Shown: positions 1 through 7,143, counted from the stretch's first letter. The stretch is 7,405 nucleotides of DNA from CAZKZZ01 sp964557375 (GCA_964557375.1 CAZKZZ010000175.1:1-7405); one strand, 5' to 3'. Notes: generated from the sequence alone by a model not told the origin. Program-made: numbers and translations.

Positions 1-749
1 CGGCTTATCTCGTCCATCGTATCGAAGGAGACCCCTTTGGCCTGGTCAGGGTCTGCCATGTCCAGCTCTCCTCTCGTATACGGATCGGTGTTTCCCTCCG
101 CTCCCTGGATGAATGCTGCCGGTACCTTAAGCTCGGCCTGGAAATGGCTCCGCACGGAGCCTACCCAGTCTGCACTGATGAGGTAGTTCTCCACACCCTG
201 TGAAGTGAGATGGCATGAATAGTGGAACAGCATGCCCTCGAGCCCGCCTGATTCATCCTTCAGCCGAAAGAGGACCACTCTGGGATCGATCGCCTTTGTT
301 TTGTCCCGTCTATTGACCGCGATTCGGTTTGCGCCGAGTGCTGCTTCGATATAGCCCTCAAACCTAGTGGTATATGCTTCTTCCGCGGCGGCAGCGGCCT
401 GCTCGACGAGCAGGTCGGTATACCGCTTTGCCCAGGGCTCTTCATTACCAGCAAGAAGACTCACATCCGGTGCGGAATGGGTGTGAGTTGTTTGGATGAT
501 GATTTGGTCAGATGAAACGACACCGCTTTTCTCTAACCGCTTCGCAATTTTCTCGGTAAGCATGGTTGTCGTAGCAGCGCTGAACAGACACAAATCAAAG
601 ATAAGCCATACCGCGGAATCAACATGCCATGCGTAGACGTAGATCGGGTCGTGTACCCCTTCCGAGTTATGAGTTCTGTCGCCGTATCCCAACAGCGGGG
701 TCGGTTCATTCGGTGTTATATCCTTATAGGCCAGACCTAATTTCATCAT
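1..749 (-). CDS. Neutral/alkaline ceramidase-like hydrolase, N-terminal part (3' end beyond window)
   Basis: The first 249 residues are present and the gene continues past the left edge. The N-terminus reads GLAYKDITP, followed by GYGDR and EGVHDPIY. This is the usual opening of the neutral/alkaline non-lysosomal ceramidase N-terminal domain family. Further family motifs are THTHSAPD (88-95, with a candidate zinc His at 89 or 91), NRR (146-148), HLTSQG (180-185, His180 as a second candidate zinc ligand), SADW (192-195) and QGAEGNTDP (215-223). Characterised members hydrolyse the amide bond of ceramide, but most bacterial homologues have no known substrate. No signal peptide is visible, so this copy is predicted cytoplasmic, unlike secreted ceramidases. 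The start at 749 has AAGGAG at 756-761 with 6-nt spacing and overlaps the preceding stop by 4 nt (ATGA), indicating translational coupling. A second ATG follows directly at 746. The family is well supported; the substrate is unknown. Confidence 0.85.
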   Translation of the reverse strand, partial: MMKLGLAYKDITPNEPTPLLGYGDRTHNSEGVHDPIYVYAWHVDSAVWLIFDLCLFSAATTTMLTEKIAKRLEKSGVVSSDQIIIQTTHTHSAPDVSLLAGNEEPWAKRYTDLLVEQAAAAAEEAYTTRFEGYIEAALGANRIAVNRRDKTKAIDPRVVLFRLKDESGGLEGMLFHYSCHLTSQGVENYLISADWVGSVRSHFQAELKVPAAFIQGAEGNTDPYTRGELDMADPDQAKGVSFDTMDEIS

Positions 750-2140
750 CCTTTTCTCCTTCTTTTGATTATAATCACCAGCATTGCAGCTATCGGGGCT
801 GCTGCAAACAGTACAAACGGCAGAGCTGACCGCCTATATCTTACAATACGGATTTCTCGCGTGCTATGAGGAACAGGTGTACTGTCGTCCGATAGTAGCG
901 TGATGGTACGCGGTCCTTTTTGCTTGCCGCCGGGTATGGTTAGGTGATAGCCGCTGAAGTGAGGGTCCTTCCCCGTGTGTTTTCCTTCCGGCTGGTAGGG
1001 AACGATCCTGAAACCGAGAGAGCCCCCTTCTATCTGTTCGACACTGTAGGGTTTCTCCTGCAGAAACTCCTCCGCGGAATCGTCCGAGGCCACGTTTACC
1101 TCGATGCCTGCAGCGCCTTCTACACTCTCTATTTTTACCCAGCTTTTTATATTGGGGTTTCCGGTTTCCGAACGGCCGGACATCCTATTATAGTAGAGTT
1201 CTCGATATTCGTTTTGAAAAAACGGCTCTACATAGAGGTCTGTACCCGGCTGTACATACACAACTCCTAAGGGGTCGGTCAATCGAAGGGGCCGTGTGTA
1301 GCTGTCTCCCGGCCGAATATCATAGCCGATGTAATCCTCACGGCCCGCCTCGAAAACGACTAGACGTTTGGTGGTCTGCTGCAGCCGTTTCCCCTCAGCA
1401 TTGTAGCAGGCGATCTCATACTTTCCCCGAGGGAGATTGACGACGAATCCCCATTCGAGCGGCACCGGAGGTACCCGGTATTTGTCCTCCCAGGGACGAG
1501 AAGGAGGGACTGCCAGTTCCTCTTCGGTTTCCCGTAGATCGGCTATAGTCTGTTCCAGCTCAGTTGTGTCTTCACCCCTTCTTCTCTTTGCAATCAGTTC
1601 AGCCATGGCCCGTTCTATCTGCCGCACTACTCGTTCATGTACTGCGGCCCGCTCATCTACCTCCTGCTTATATTCTGCCGCCATCCGTTCTAGTTCACGA
1701 AGTACTTCGTACGCTTCATCACCGGTGGCAATCCGCCAATCCATCCGGTAGGAAAAGCCGGTCTTCACGTTGAAGTAAGTGTACTCAACCGGTTCTAATG
1801 TCTGTTCTTTCCCGGAGCGGTCGGTGATGACAAGAGTCCCCTCGAATATGTGGTTCAAGGTATTGATGTCTGTATACCATTCTCCTGATTCGGGCCAGTA
1901 ATACACCAGGGATTTTTTTACAGTGAGAAAATTGTCGGTATCTGCAAGCAGATACAGGGTTTCATCGGCTTCTCTAATAAATGTGGTTGCAAGATAATTC
2001 CTTCCGTCAAACGGATGGACCGAATAAATAACCTGCTCCTGCAGATCGGGTATATCCGCGTGTACCCACCCGAGAGGGAGAAAGAGGCCAAGGAAGAAGA
2101 TGACGAAAGATTTAAAAAACCTTGTCCCGCGCTCCGTCAT
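746..2140 (-). CDS. Unrecognised exported protein with central coiled coil and C-terminal membrane anchor
   Basis: The 464-residue protein matches no family I recognise. It has a signal peptide (residues about 1-28, hydrophobic core 11-24, likely cleavage after Val-His-Ala) and a C-terminal transmembrane helix (about 439-458) followed by the basic tail KRRRKG. Most of the chain should therefore lie outside the cytoplasmic membrane, anchored at its C-terminus. Residues 31-140 and 225-435 look beta-rich. Residues about 142-209 are a charged, Glu/Arg-rich helix, probably a coiled coil (VLRELERMAAEYKQEV, then repeated heptad-like leucines and alanines). The start at 2140 overlaps the stop of the permease gene by 4 nt (ATGA) and gives an intact signal peptide. 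An upstream GTG at 2293 is open but would add 51 residues lying inside the permease gene and bury the signal peptide. Tight coupling to the permease suggests a shared complex, which is an inference. Confidence 0.8.
   Translation of the reverse strand: MTERGTRFFKSFVIFFLGLFLPLGWVHADIPDLQEQVIYSVHPFDGRNYLATTFIREADETLYLLADTDNFLTVKKSLVYYWPESGEWYTDINTLNHIFEGTLVITDRSGKEQTLEPVEYTYFNVKTGFSYRMDWRIATGDEAYEVLRELERMAAEYKQEVDERAAVHERVVRQIERAMAELIAKRRRGEDTTELEQTIADLRETEEELAVPPSRPWEDKYRVPPVPLEWGFVVNLPRGKYEIACYNAEGKRLQQTTKRLVVFEAGREDYIGYDIRPGDSYTRPLRLTDPLGVVYVQPGTDLYVEPFFQNEYRELYYNRMSGRSETGNPNIKSWVKIESVEGAAGIEVNVASDDSAEEFLQEKPYSVEQIEGGSLGFRIVPYQPEGKHTGKDPHFSGYHLTIPGGKQKGPRTITLLSDDSTPVPHSTREIRIVRYRRSALPFVLFAAAPIAAMLVIIIKRRRKG
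756..761 (-). promoter_or_regulatory. Ribosome binding site of the ceramidase-like gene
   Basis: AAGGAG on the minus strand lies 6 nt before the ATG at 749. It is embedded in the last codons of the upstream gene and fixes this start over any other. It is one of the strongest Shine-Dalgarno sites in the operon. Confidence 0.7.
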
Positions 2141-3003
2141 ACCGTCCCCTTTTTCCGTTCGATCAATGAGACCAGAAATAAAATTGTTCCTGTAAATGCG
2201 GTAAGCGCTGCGATACCTGCTGCCAGTGCCGGCAAACCCGCACCCTCTACTGCAGTGAGGCCGAACCTGAAATAGGAAAACGGGGAGATCCACCGGAAAA
2301 CGGATGAGAGAAGTTCGGTAAGCGTTTCTATATACATCCCTGCAATAACGAAGGAGCTGACATCCACGATAAAAAGGGCCGCTGTAATGATGATGAGTAA
2401 CATCACCCCGCTGCCGGGAGATCGTGTAAGGGCCGTGACAAAAGGTATCAGTGAGAAGAGGGCCGGAAAGAGAAAGAAAAAAAGGAGATAGCAGACCCAG
2501 AAGCGGGCCCCGAGTAAGAGCCCGAAATAGCCGCTTAGAAGAAGGAAAAAAATCAAAAGATAGAGCATAAAGCCTGCTGTAATGATCATGTCCCGCATGA
2601 TGTTCGAGAGAGAAAATGTACTGTAATCCGCAGGCCCGAAACTGACCAATGTTACGACTCCGCTGTTCTTTTCATATCCTAAACTGTGAGCAGAGAAAAT
2701 TAATATATAGAGAAAAAAAGGGGCTAATGCGATGATAAGGGCAAATAAAAACGGGCCTTCAGAGAAGAGCTTCGTAAAGACCGTTTCTCCGAAAAGCGGC
2801 TCGACAGTTCTCAGGATAAGAAAATAGAGCGGGTTTTGTTCGAAAAGCAGTCTTCCGGAACCTACGATTGTTGTAAAACCCTTTACCAGGACAAGCCCGA
2901 GGGTCGTACTGACGGCCGCGGCAATAAAGATCCCGGGATTGAGCAAGAGATCTTTGAGTTTCGGTTTGAGAAGGGTAAGAGCAGCCTGCAATTTCACATG
3001 CAT
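2137..3003 (-). CDS. ABC-2-type transporter permease subunit
   Basis: The 288-residue protein is strongly hydrophobic, with about six predicted transmembrane helices (about 22-42, 86-106, 139-164, 169-190, 197-221 and 258-281). A short amphipathic N-terminus (HVKLQAALTLLKPKLKDLL) precedes helix 1. A cytoplasmic segment after helix 2 reads SLGYEKNSGVVTLVSFGPAD (106-125). It resembles the E-x-x-x-G-T-x-x-x-L-L-x-x-P loop that ABC-2 permeases place before the coupling region, and SPFSYF (240-245) before the last helix is also typical. No ATPase gene is in the window, so the energising subunit would have to be encoded elsewhere, perhaps further downstream. I chose the ATG at 3003, which follows GGAGG at 3016-3020 with a long 12-nt spacer and lies 4 nt past the upstream stop. 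The in-frame ATG at 3024 lacks a ribosome site and would overlap the upstream gene. The exported substrate is unknown. Confidence 0.75.
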   Translation of the reverse strand: MHVKLQAALTLLKPKLKDLLLNPGIFIAAAVSTTLGLVLVKGFTTIVGSGRLLFEQNPLYFLILRTVEPLFGETVFTKLFSEGPFLFALIIALAPFFLYILIFSAHSLGYEKNSGVVTLVSFGPADYSTFSLSNIMRDMIITAGFMLYLLIFFLLLSGYFGLLLGARFWVCYLLFFFLFPALFSLIPFVTALTRSPGSGVMLLIIITAALFIVDVSSFVIAGMYIETLTELLSSVFRWISPFSYFRFGLTAVEGAGLPALAAGIAALTAFTGTILFLVSLIERKKGTV

Positions 3004-3007
3004 GTCG

Positions 3008-3838
3008 TTACAGCGCCTCCACATCGGTCGAGGTGTCGAAATAGTAGTCTATATACTCTTCTTCTCTTTGTAGATAATCGATCAACTGTTCTTGGTTTTG
3101 TATAGCACCCGCTTTTTCCGCAATAGAGTCCATGCGCTCTTTTACGTCTTCTGTTCTCGGTTTCGGTACGAGGATCAAGTAATCGATAATCCAGGTGTCC
3201 GCTTCACTCGGTCGTATCTCACTTCCGTCTATCTGAGCGTAATACCTGTACACCTGTGCGAAACTGTCATCCCAGCTCCAATCGAGAACTCCGGAGTAGA
3301 GAAGTGTACCTCGCTCACCAGTTTCTTTGCTGCCCGCAGCTTCCCATATTCTGCATCCAACCCGGATATCGAGACAGGGATGATACACGATTCCTTTTCC
3401 CTCCGAGTCTACCGGCCGAATCTGCGCGCGATAGTCCCCCCCCTCCTCTTTTTCGAATACGAGAAAATAGTCGAGATCGGGGATGCGGAGGCCCTGTAAT
3501 TCGATTGTTCCGGTCCCATCTGACGTTCCTAATTTGTTACTGCCCCGTTTGAGGTTTACGGTCCGGGTTACAGGAGCATACTGCGGAGCTGTAACTGTTA
3601 GAGTTGCCTCTCCCCGTTCGAGGTTATCGAAGAGGAACTCTGTTTGGTAGAAGCTCAGCATGTAGCTCTTCTCTGTTTCGACGGTGAGTTCGTGTATCCA
3701 CGCCCTGCTTACCGCATCGACAACAGTAAACTCGAGCTCCGCGTCCCGCTCCGCGGTCAAAATCCATGCTGAAAGGAGGAAAAGCGCTAAAATGGATAGA
3801 GGTATTATAATAAATAAGTGGTTTCGTTTAAGCTGCAT
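3008..3838 (-). CDS. Signal-anchored protein with PEGA/carboxypeptidase-regulatory-like domain
   Basis: The 276-residue protein has a basic N-terminus (MQLKRNH) and one strongly hydrophobic helix (about 8-27), probably an uncleaved signal anchor that places the rest outside the membrane. Residues about 34-118 resemble a PEGA or carboxypeptidase-regulatory-like beta-sandwich: FTVVD, then LFDNLERGEATLTVTAPQY, PVTRTVNLKRGSN and a closing IELQGL strand. Such domains usually bind surface glycans or peptidoglycan, or act as structural spacers, and do not define a catalytic role. Residues 120-230 are beta-rich with two cysteines (155, 162) that could form a disulphide. The C-terminus (230-276) is acidic and helical. 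The ATG at 3838 directly precedes the anchor. An in-frame TTG at 3892 would start inside the deacetylase gene. No good Shine-Dalgarno is visible at 3838, so reinitiation after the upstream stop 22 nt earlier is likely. Domain assignment is by pattern only. Confidence 0.7.
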   Translation of the reverse strand: MQLKRNHLFIIIPLSILALFLLSAWILTAERDAELEFTVVDAVSRAWIHELTVETEKSYMLSFYQTEFLFDNLERGEATLTVTAPQYAPVTRTVNLKRGSNKLGTSDGTGTIELQGLRIPDLDYFLVFEKEEGGDYRAQIRPVDSEGKGIVYHPCLDIRVGCRIWEAAGSKETGERGTLLYSGVLDWSWDDSFAQVYRYYAQIDGSEIRPSEADTWIIDYLILVPKPRTEDVKERMDSIAEKAGAIQNQEQLIDYLQREEEYIDYYFDTSTDVEAL

Positions 3839-3860
3839 TATGTATGACGTTCCGCAGGGC

Positions 3861-4637
3861 TCATAGTAGTATTTCAGGAGGGGAGAGATCAACTACCAGG
3901 TCGCCCAAAATTTCTTTGAATATGTTGTCCTGGGGATGTCCGTTGCCGACATGCTGGAGAAAGCATTCTCCGTACTCTCTGCCGATGAGCTTTCCCTGCC
4001 GTTTCGTCTCATCTTTCATGTTTTCGATATACGCGTCCCACTTGTTGATGTGGCGAAGCCACTCCCGTTGGGAAGCATGGGCTGCAAGCATCTTTTCTTT
4101 GATCTCCATCTTGGTGCCCACATCCACACCGAAATGCATGGCCACCGGCCTGCCGAAATTGTCCCGTAGACCCATAGCACTCCAGTAGTAGAGGTAGGGA
4201 ATGCTCTCCATTGGTTTCGTCACTGTTCCGCAGTCGAACGAGGGGACCGAAGCGATGAACGCGCCGTTTCGCACCAGTTTTGATGTCTCTTCGTGGTCCG
4301 GCAGATAATCCACCGGCGGTACGGTAAGAATAATGGCCGGATCCACTTCTCGGATGACTCCGGTTACCGCTTTTCTATAGAAAGAATTGTACTCGATTTC
4401 GAGATCGAACCCACCCGCGTAGTGATACTGCCCGCCGAGCACTGCAGCGGAGGCTGCGGCCTCGGTGAGCCGTTTTTCCCGGATCTGCTGATGGTCGAGC
4501 TCGACTGAGCCCACCTCACCCCCGGCTACTGTTGCCATGTGGATCTCATAGCCGCGATCGGCCAGGAGAGCCAGGGTCCCTGAAACCATAAACTCCGCAT
4601 CATCCGGATGACATGAAAAAGCTAATATTCGTTCCAT
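3861..4637 (-). CDS. PIG-L/LmbE-family N-acetyl-sugar deacetylase-like protein
   Basis: The 258-residue protein starts with the family signature FSCHPDDAEF: His10 and Asp13 as predicted zinc ligands, and Asp12 as the likely general base. Gly20-Thr21 follow, then the helix REKRLTEAAASAAVLGG (53-69). The third predicted zinc ligand, His115, lies in VDYLPDH (109-115). EYGECF (221-226) matches the conserved E-A-F-like element near the C-terminus. Known relatives (MshB, BshB, PIG-L, DIG14-like enzymes) remove acetyl groups from GlcNAc-containing molecules, and length and motif order are normal for the family. No signal peptide is seen, so it is cytoplasmic. The start at 4637 is preceded by GGAG at 4647-4650 with 9-nt spacing. 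It lies 34 nt after a gene for a sugar-nucleotide-forming enzyme, which suits an amino-sugar substrate, but neither glucosamine-inositol nor a glycosyl-malate partner gene is seen here. Specificity is unknown. Confidence 0.88.
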   Translation of the reverse strand: MERILAFSCHPDDAEFMVSGTLALLADRGYEIHMATVAGGEVGSVELDHQQIREKRLTEAAASAAVLGGQYHYAGGFDLEIEYNSFYRKAVTGVIREVDPAIILTVPPVDYLPDHEETSKLVRNGAFIASVPSFDCGTVTKPMESIPYLYYWSAMGLRDNFGRPVAMHFGVDVGTKMEIKEKMLAAHASQREWLRHINKWDAYIENMKDETKRQGKLIGREYGECFLQHVGNGHPQDNIFKEILGDLVVDLSPPEILL

Positions 4638-4671
4638 AATGTCGTACTCCGCTTTAAAAAAAGATTCTGAC

Positions 4672-6216
4672 TCACCAGCCGTACTTTTCAGGCCCCCACG
4701 GTTTTGATTCCAGCTGCTGTTTCACGTAGAGATAGGTGTTCTCCGGCAGATCCTTATCCAGCAGTACTCCCGGTCCGACGATACTGTAGCTGCCGGTTTT
4801 GCACCCCGGCATGATGATTGAATTGACGCCGGTCCGGCAGAAGTCACCGATATACGCGGCATTTGCGTGTTCCGCGGGCTGCTCCCGCCTTCCCCGTACC
4901 CGGTGGACGGTATCGCCGTCATCAAAGCGGAGATTACCGCATACGGTAGCGGCTCCGATGTCGGTGTGCATGCCCACGATTCCGTATAGTTCCATATAGT
5001 GGTCGAGGTATACTCCTTCCATAATAATGCCCTCGAGCTCGGCACAGTGGTTGACGACGGATTTGTTCCCGACGGAACAGACACCCGCTAAGCGGCAGTA
5101 GTTGCCAATGTAGCAGTTATCTCCGATTACCGCACTCCCTAAGATGAGTGCGCCGTTTTCCACAACTGTATTGTCCCCGATTACCACATTTCCCCTTATA
5201 ATGACGTTTCGTCCGATGGTGCTCCCCCGGCCGAGATGTACCGCCCCCTCGATCGAGGCGGTCTCGTCGATTCTGCCGTCCTTACCCTTGTGCCTGCTGC
5301 CGGTAACAGCGTTGACCATCCATTCGTTGGCTCTGAGGATGTCCCAGGGACGGTCGATATCGAAAACTGGATCGTCCGTTATTATTCCCCGGATTTTCCT
5401 GCCGTCCTGGAGCATGAGCTGCAGTGACATCTCCAGATACGATTCTGCAGGCGGCATCATGCCCACTTCTACGTTGGTAAACAGGCCGGGATTGTACTGC
5501 AGGTAGGGAAAGACATCTCTCGAGAGGATGAACCCGCAGGGAATAGTCGGCAGCAGACGGCTTTTCGACTCTCCATCTGCTGTTTCTCTCTCTGCTATCG
5601 GAACGCCGGTACTGGAGACACTGTTTTCGGCAAAATCGCCGCGATTGTAATCGCCTCTGCTCCGCCCGATAAACTCGGTTATCTCGCCGTCAGATTCCAG
5701 AAACAGCGAGCAAACAGAATCCCTCAGCTCTCCCGGCACAGGGTTGCGAAGCAGGACCGCTGCCTCAGGAGGAGCATTCGTTCTGCCGGTCTTTCGTCCG
5801 GCTTCAGCGGCCGTCTCGGCACCTGTGGTCAGAAACCTCTTGACTGTATCTCGGGTAAGCAGTGTGTCGGCGTAGAAAACAGCAAACCGTTCATCGCCTG
5901 CAAGGTTTTCGAGAATGCTGTCTTCGACGGCCGAGAGGGTTTCAGCAGTACCCCGGCCGCTCGTAGGAGAGGCGTCGACGACAGTGACAGTTTTCCGGTC
6001 ACGAAAAAGCCCTCGTAATTGTCCTTGGAACGGACCGGCAGCAATGATGATACGTTCGACACCTGCAGCTTCGAGCCCATCGACTACATAGCTGATGACG
6101 GGGCGGTTGGCTATAGGGACCATAACCTTTGACCGCACGCGGTTATACGGCCACAGTTTTTCCCCTCTCCCCGCAGCTAATAGTACCGCTGTTGTTATCG
6201 GTTTTGCACTTGGCAT
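4672..6216 (-). CDS. Bifunctional-type sugar-1-phosphate nucleotidylyltransferase with left-handed beta-helix domain
   Basis: This enzyme is predicted to join an NTP to a sugar-1-phosphate, releasing pyrophosphate, in the cytoplasm. Residues 8-300 form the nucleotidyltransferase domain. It has the nucleotide loop LLAAGRGEK (12-20), Lys30 in SKVMVPIANRP (29-39), GTAE (89-92), the metal-binding YAD (115-117) and the closing DIDRPWDILRANE (286-298). The last motif is close to the G-R-P-W-D-L-L-x-A-N-E of archaeal GlmU-like enzymes such as ST0452/MJ1101. Residues about 317-427 and 454-490 carry hexapeptide repeats (for example GNVVIGDNTVVENG and GVNSIIMPG). NLRFDDG (428-434) between the blocks is another ST0452-type feature. 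His406 may correspond to the acetyl-transfer histidine, but a Glu (409) sits where the partner tyrosine is expected, so acyltransfer is uncertain. Residues about 185-222 look like an added hydrophilic loop. The start at 6216 has AGGCGG nearby. The exact sugar and nucleotide are not known. Confidence 0.82.
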   Translation of the reverse strand: MPSAKPITTAVLLAAGRGEKLWPYNRVRSKVMVPIANRPVISYVVDGLEAAGVERIIIAAGPFQGQLRGLFRDRKTVTVVDASPTSGRGTAETLSAVEDSILENLAGDERFAVFYADTLLTRDTVKRFLTTGAETAAEAGRKTGRTNAPPEAAVLLRNPVPGELRDSVCSLFLESDGEITEFIGRSRGDYNRGDFAENSVSSTGVPIAERETADGESKSRLLPTIPCGFILSRDVFPYLQYNPGLFTNVEVGMMPPAESYLEMSLQLMLQDGRKIRGIITDDPVFDIDRPWDILRANEWMVNAVTGSRHKGKDGRIDETASIEGAVHLGRGSTIGRNVIIRGNVVIGDNTVVENGALILGSAVIGDNCYIGNYCRLAGVCSVGNKSVVNHCAELEGIIMEGVYLDHYMELYGIVGMHTDIGAATVCGNLRFDDGDTVHRVRGRREQPAEHANAAYIGDFCRTGVNSIIMPGCKTGSYSIVGPGVLLDKDLPENTYLYVKQQLESKPWGPEKYGW

Positions 6217-6233
6217 ACTGTTCGGCCGCCTTT

Positions 6234-7061
6234 TTACAGTTCGTTTATTGCTTCGTTTGCGAGCCGGAGGAACATCTCTACTGTTTCTTCGAAAGCCTGT
6301 TCTCCGATCTCGACCGTAGCATCCCTCGGATCGGTCTGGACGATCTTGTCGGGGCTGGGGTTTTTGCTGAATCCGTTTCCGTCGACTATTGAGAAGTCGG
6401 GATACCGTATGGGGACATCCTTTGATGGAAGTTCCGTGAGGTCCACGATGGGTTTTTCACCCACACCCCGTTTCTCATGATAGTACATCATCAGTGCCGT
6501 CTCGAACTTGTCCGCATGTCCTGCAAGGTTGAACTCGGATACGTCTATCGGAAAACTGAGGTGGTGCCGTACGATTGCGTCGGTGTAATGGGAGTATTCC
6601 TTACAGAGCCGGTCGATCGTCTCCATGTGGTTCCACGCCCCGTGTCCGTTTACGATGATGATGATTTTATAGTCATGTTCGATCATCATCCTGATTTTCT
6701 CGGATACGACCAGCCCGAATATGTGCTCCGGATAGTAGTGGCTCGGCCACAAGGCCGTTGGAAAATCCATCCCCCAGACCCAGTCCTCTTTTTTAAAGCC
6801 CAGACTCTCGTTCATCCAGTCGGGACGTTCCCGTTCAGTTCCCCAGAACACGGTGGGCAGGACCACCCCTTTTCCCAGACGCCTGCACACCTCCATAGCG
6901 GTTTCGGTGGCGTTGATCGGGTCGGTGCCCAGGGGCATGTGCGGTCCGTGATATTCCAAAGGAGCTAGAGGAATGAATATGAGCGGGCACCGCTTTCTCT
7001 CTTCTATGGCCTGGTTCGGCCGGAGCAGTTCGAATCGTATTTCTCGTGTATCGTCAGCCAT
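6234..7061 (-). CDS. Creatininase-family amidohydrolase
   Basis: The 275-residue protein carries the creatininase fold signatures in order: PLAPLEYHGPHMPLGTD (31-47), NGHGAWN (138-144) and GHADKFETALMM (181-192). By family comparison, Glu36, His38, Asp47, His140 and Glu187 are the likely metal ligands or catalytic residues. All are present, so the protein appears active. Members hydrolyse cyclic or linear amide bonds: creatinine, formamide-type intermediates in riboflavin/F420 synthesis, and the mycofactocin peptide (MftE). The substrate here cannot be read from the motifs. Length is near the family norm, and no signal peptide is visible. It is the first gene of the minus-strand operon, with GAGGT ending 6 nt before the ATG at 7061, and lies 17 nt before the nucleotidyltransferase start. 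Its neighbours suggest a role in processing an amidated sugar derivative rather than creatinine breakdown, which is an inference. Confidence 0.9.
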   Translation of the reverse strand: MADDTREIRFELLRPNQAIEERKRCPLIFIPLAPLEYHGPHMPLGTDPINATETAMEVCRRLGKGVVLPTVFWGTERERPDWMNESLGFKKEDWVWGMDFPTALWPSHYYPEHIFGLVVSEKIRMMIEHDYKIIIIVNGHGAWNHMETIDRLCKEYSHYTDAIVRHHLSFPIDVSEFNLAGHADKFETALMMYYHEKRGVGEKPIVDLTELPSKDVPIRYPDFSIVDGNGFSKNPSPDKIVQTDPRDATVEIGEQAFEETVEMFLRLANEAINEL

Positions 7062-7081
7062 GGTATACCTCGATTTTTATG

Positions 7082-7113
7082 TTTTGCACCGCGAAGGAGA
7101 GCGAAAAGCAAAA
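7082..7113 (-). promoter_or_regulatory. Leader hairpin upstream of the creatininase gene
   Basis: TTTTGC at 7082-7087 and GCAAAA at 7108-7113 are perfect inverted copies. An inner CGC/GCG pair (7090-7092 with 7101-7103) can extend the stem across an internal loop, closing on an 8-nt loop. The hairpin would lie in the transcribed leader, about 20 nt before the start codon. It has no U-tract typical of a terminator, so it could affect mRNA stability or translation, or be chance. Confidence 0.3.
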
Positions 7114-7143
7114 TCCATCCCCACGGTTCGCAGCACAAGATAA

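Noticed and set aside
944..1751. Plus-strand open frames opposite the coiled-coil protein
   Set aside because: They are serine/arginine-rich low-complexity translations of the opposite strand, without start signals. The minus frame has a signal peptide and membrane anchor.
2141..2293. GTG-initiated N-terminal extension of the 464-residue protein
   Set aside because: It would lie inside the permease gene and put 51 residues before the signal peptide. The ATGA start at 2140 is better.
3092..3552. Plus-strand open frames opposite the PEGA-like protein
   Set aside because: Two overlapping frames with no domain and no ribosome site lie opposite a coherent exported protein.
3839..3892. TTG-initiated N-terminal extension of the PEGA-like protein
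   Set aside because: It would overlap the deacetylase 3' end and precede the signal anchor with non-matching residues. The ATG at 3838 fits the anchor.
5144..5506. Plus-strand open frame antisense to the nucleotidyltransferase
   Set aside because: The minus-strand frame carries hexapeptide repeats and transferase motifs. The plus frame is a compositional shadow.
6477..6968. Plus-strand open frame of 163 codons
   Set aside because: It lies antisense to the creatininase gene, whose family motifs are all intact, and shows no recognisable domain or ribosome site.
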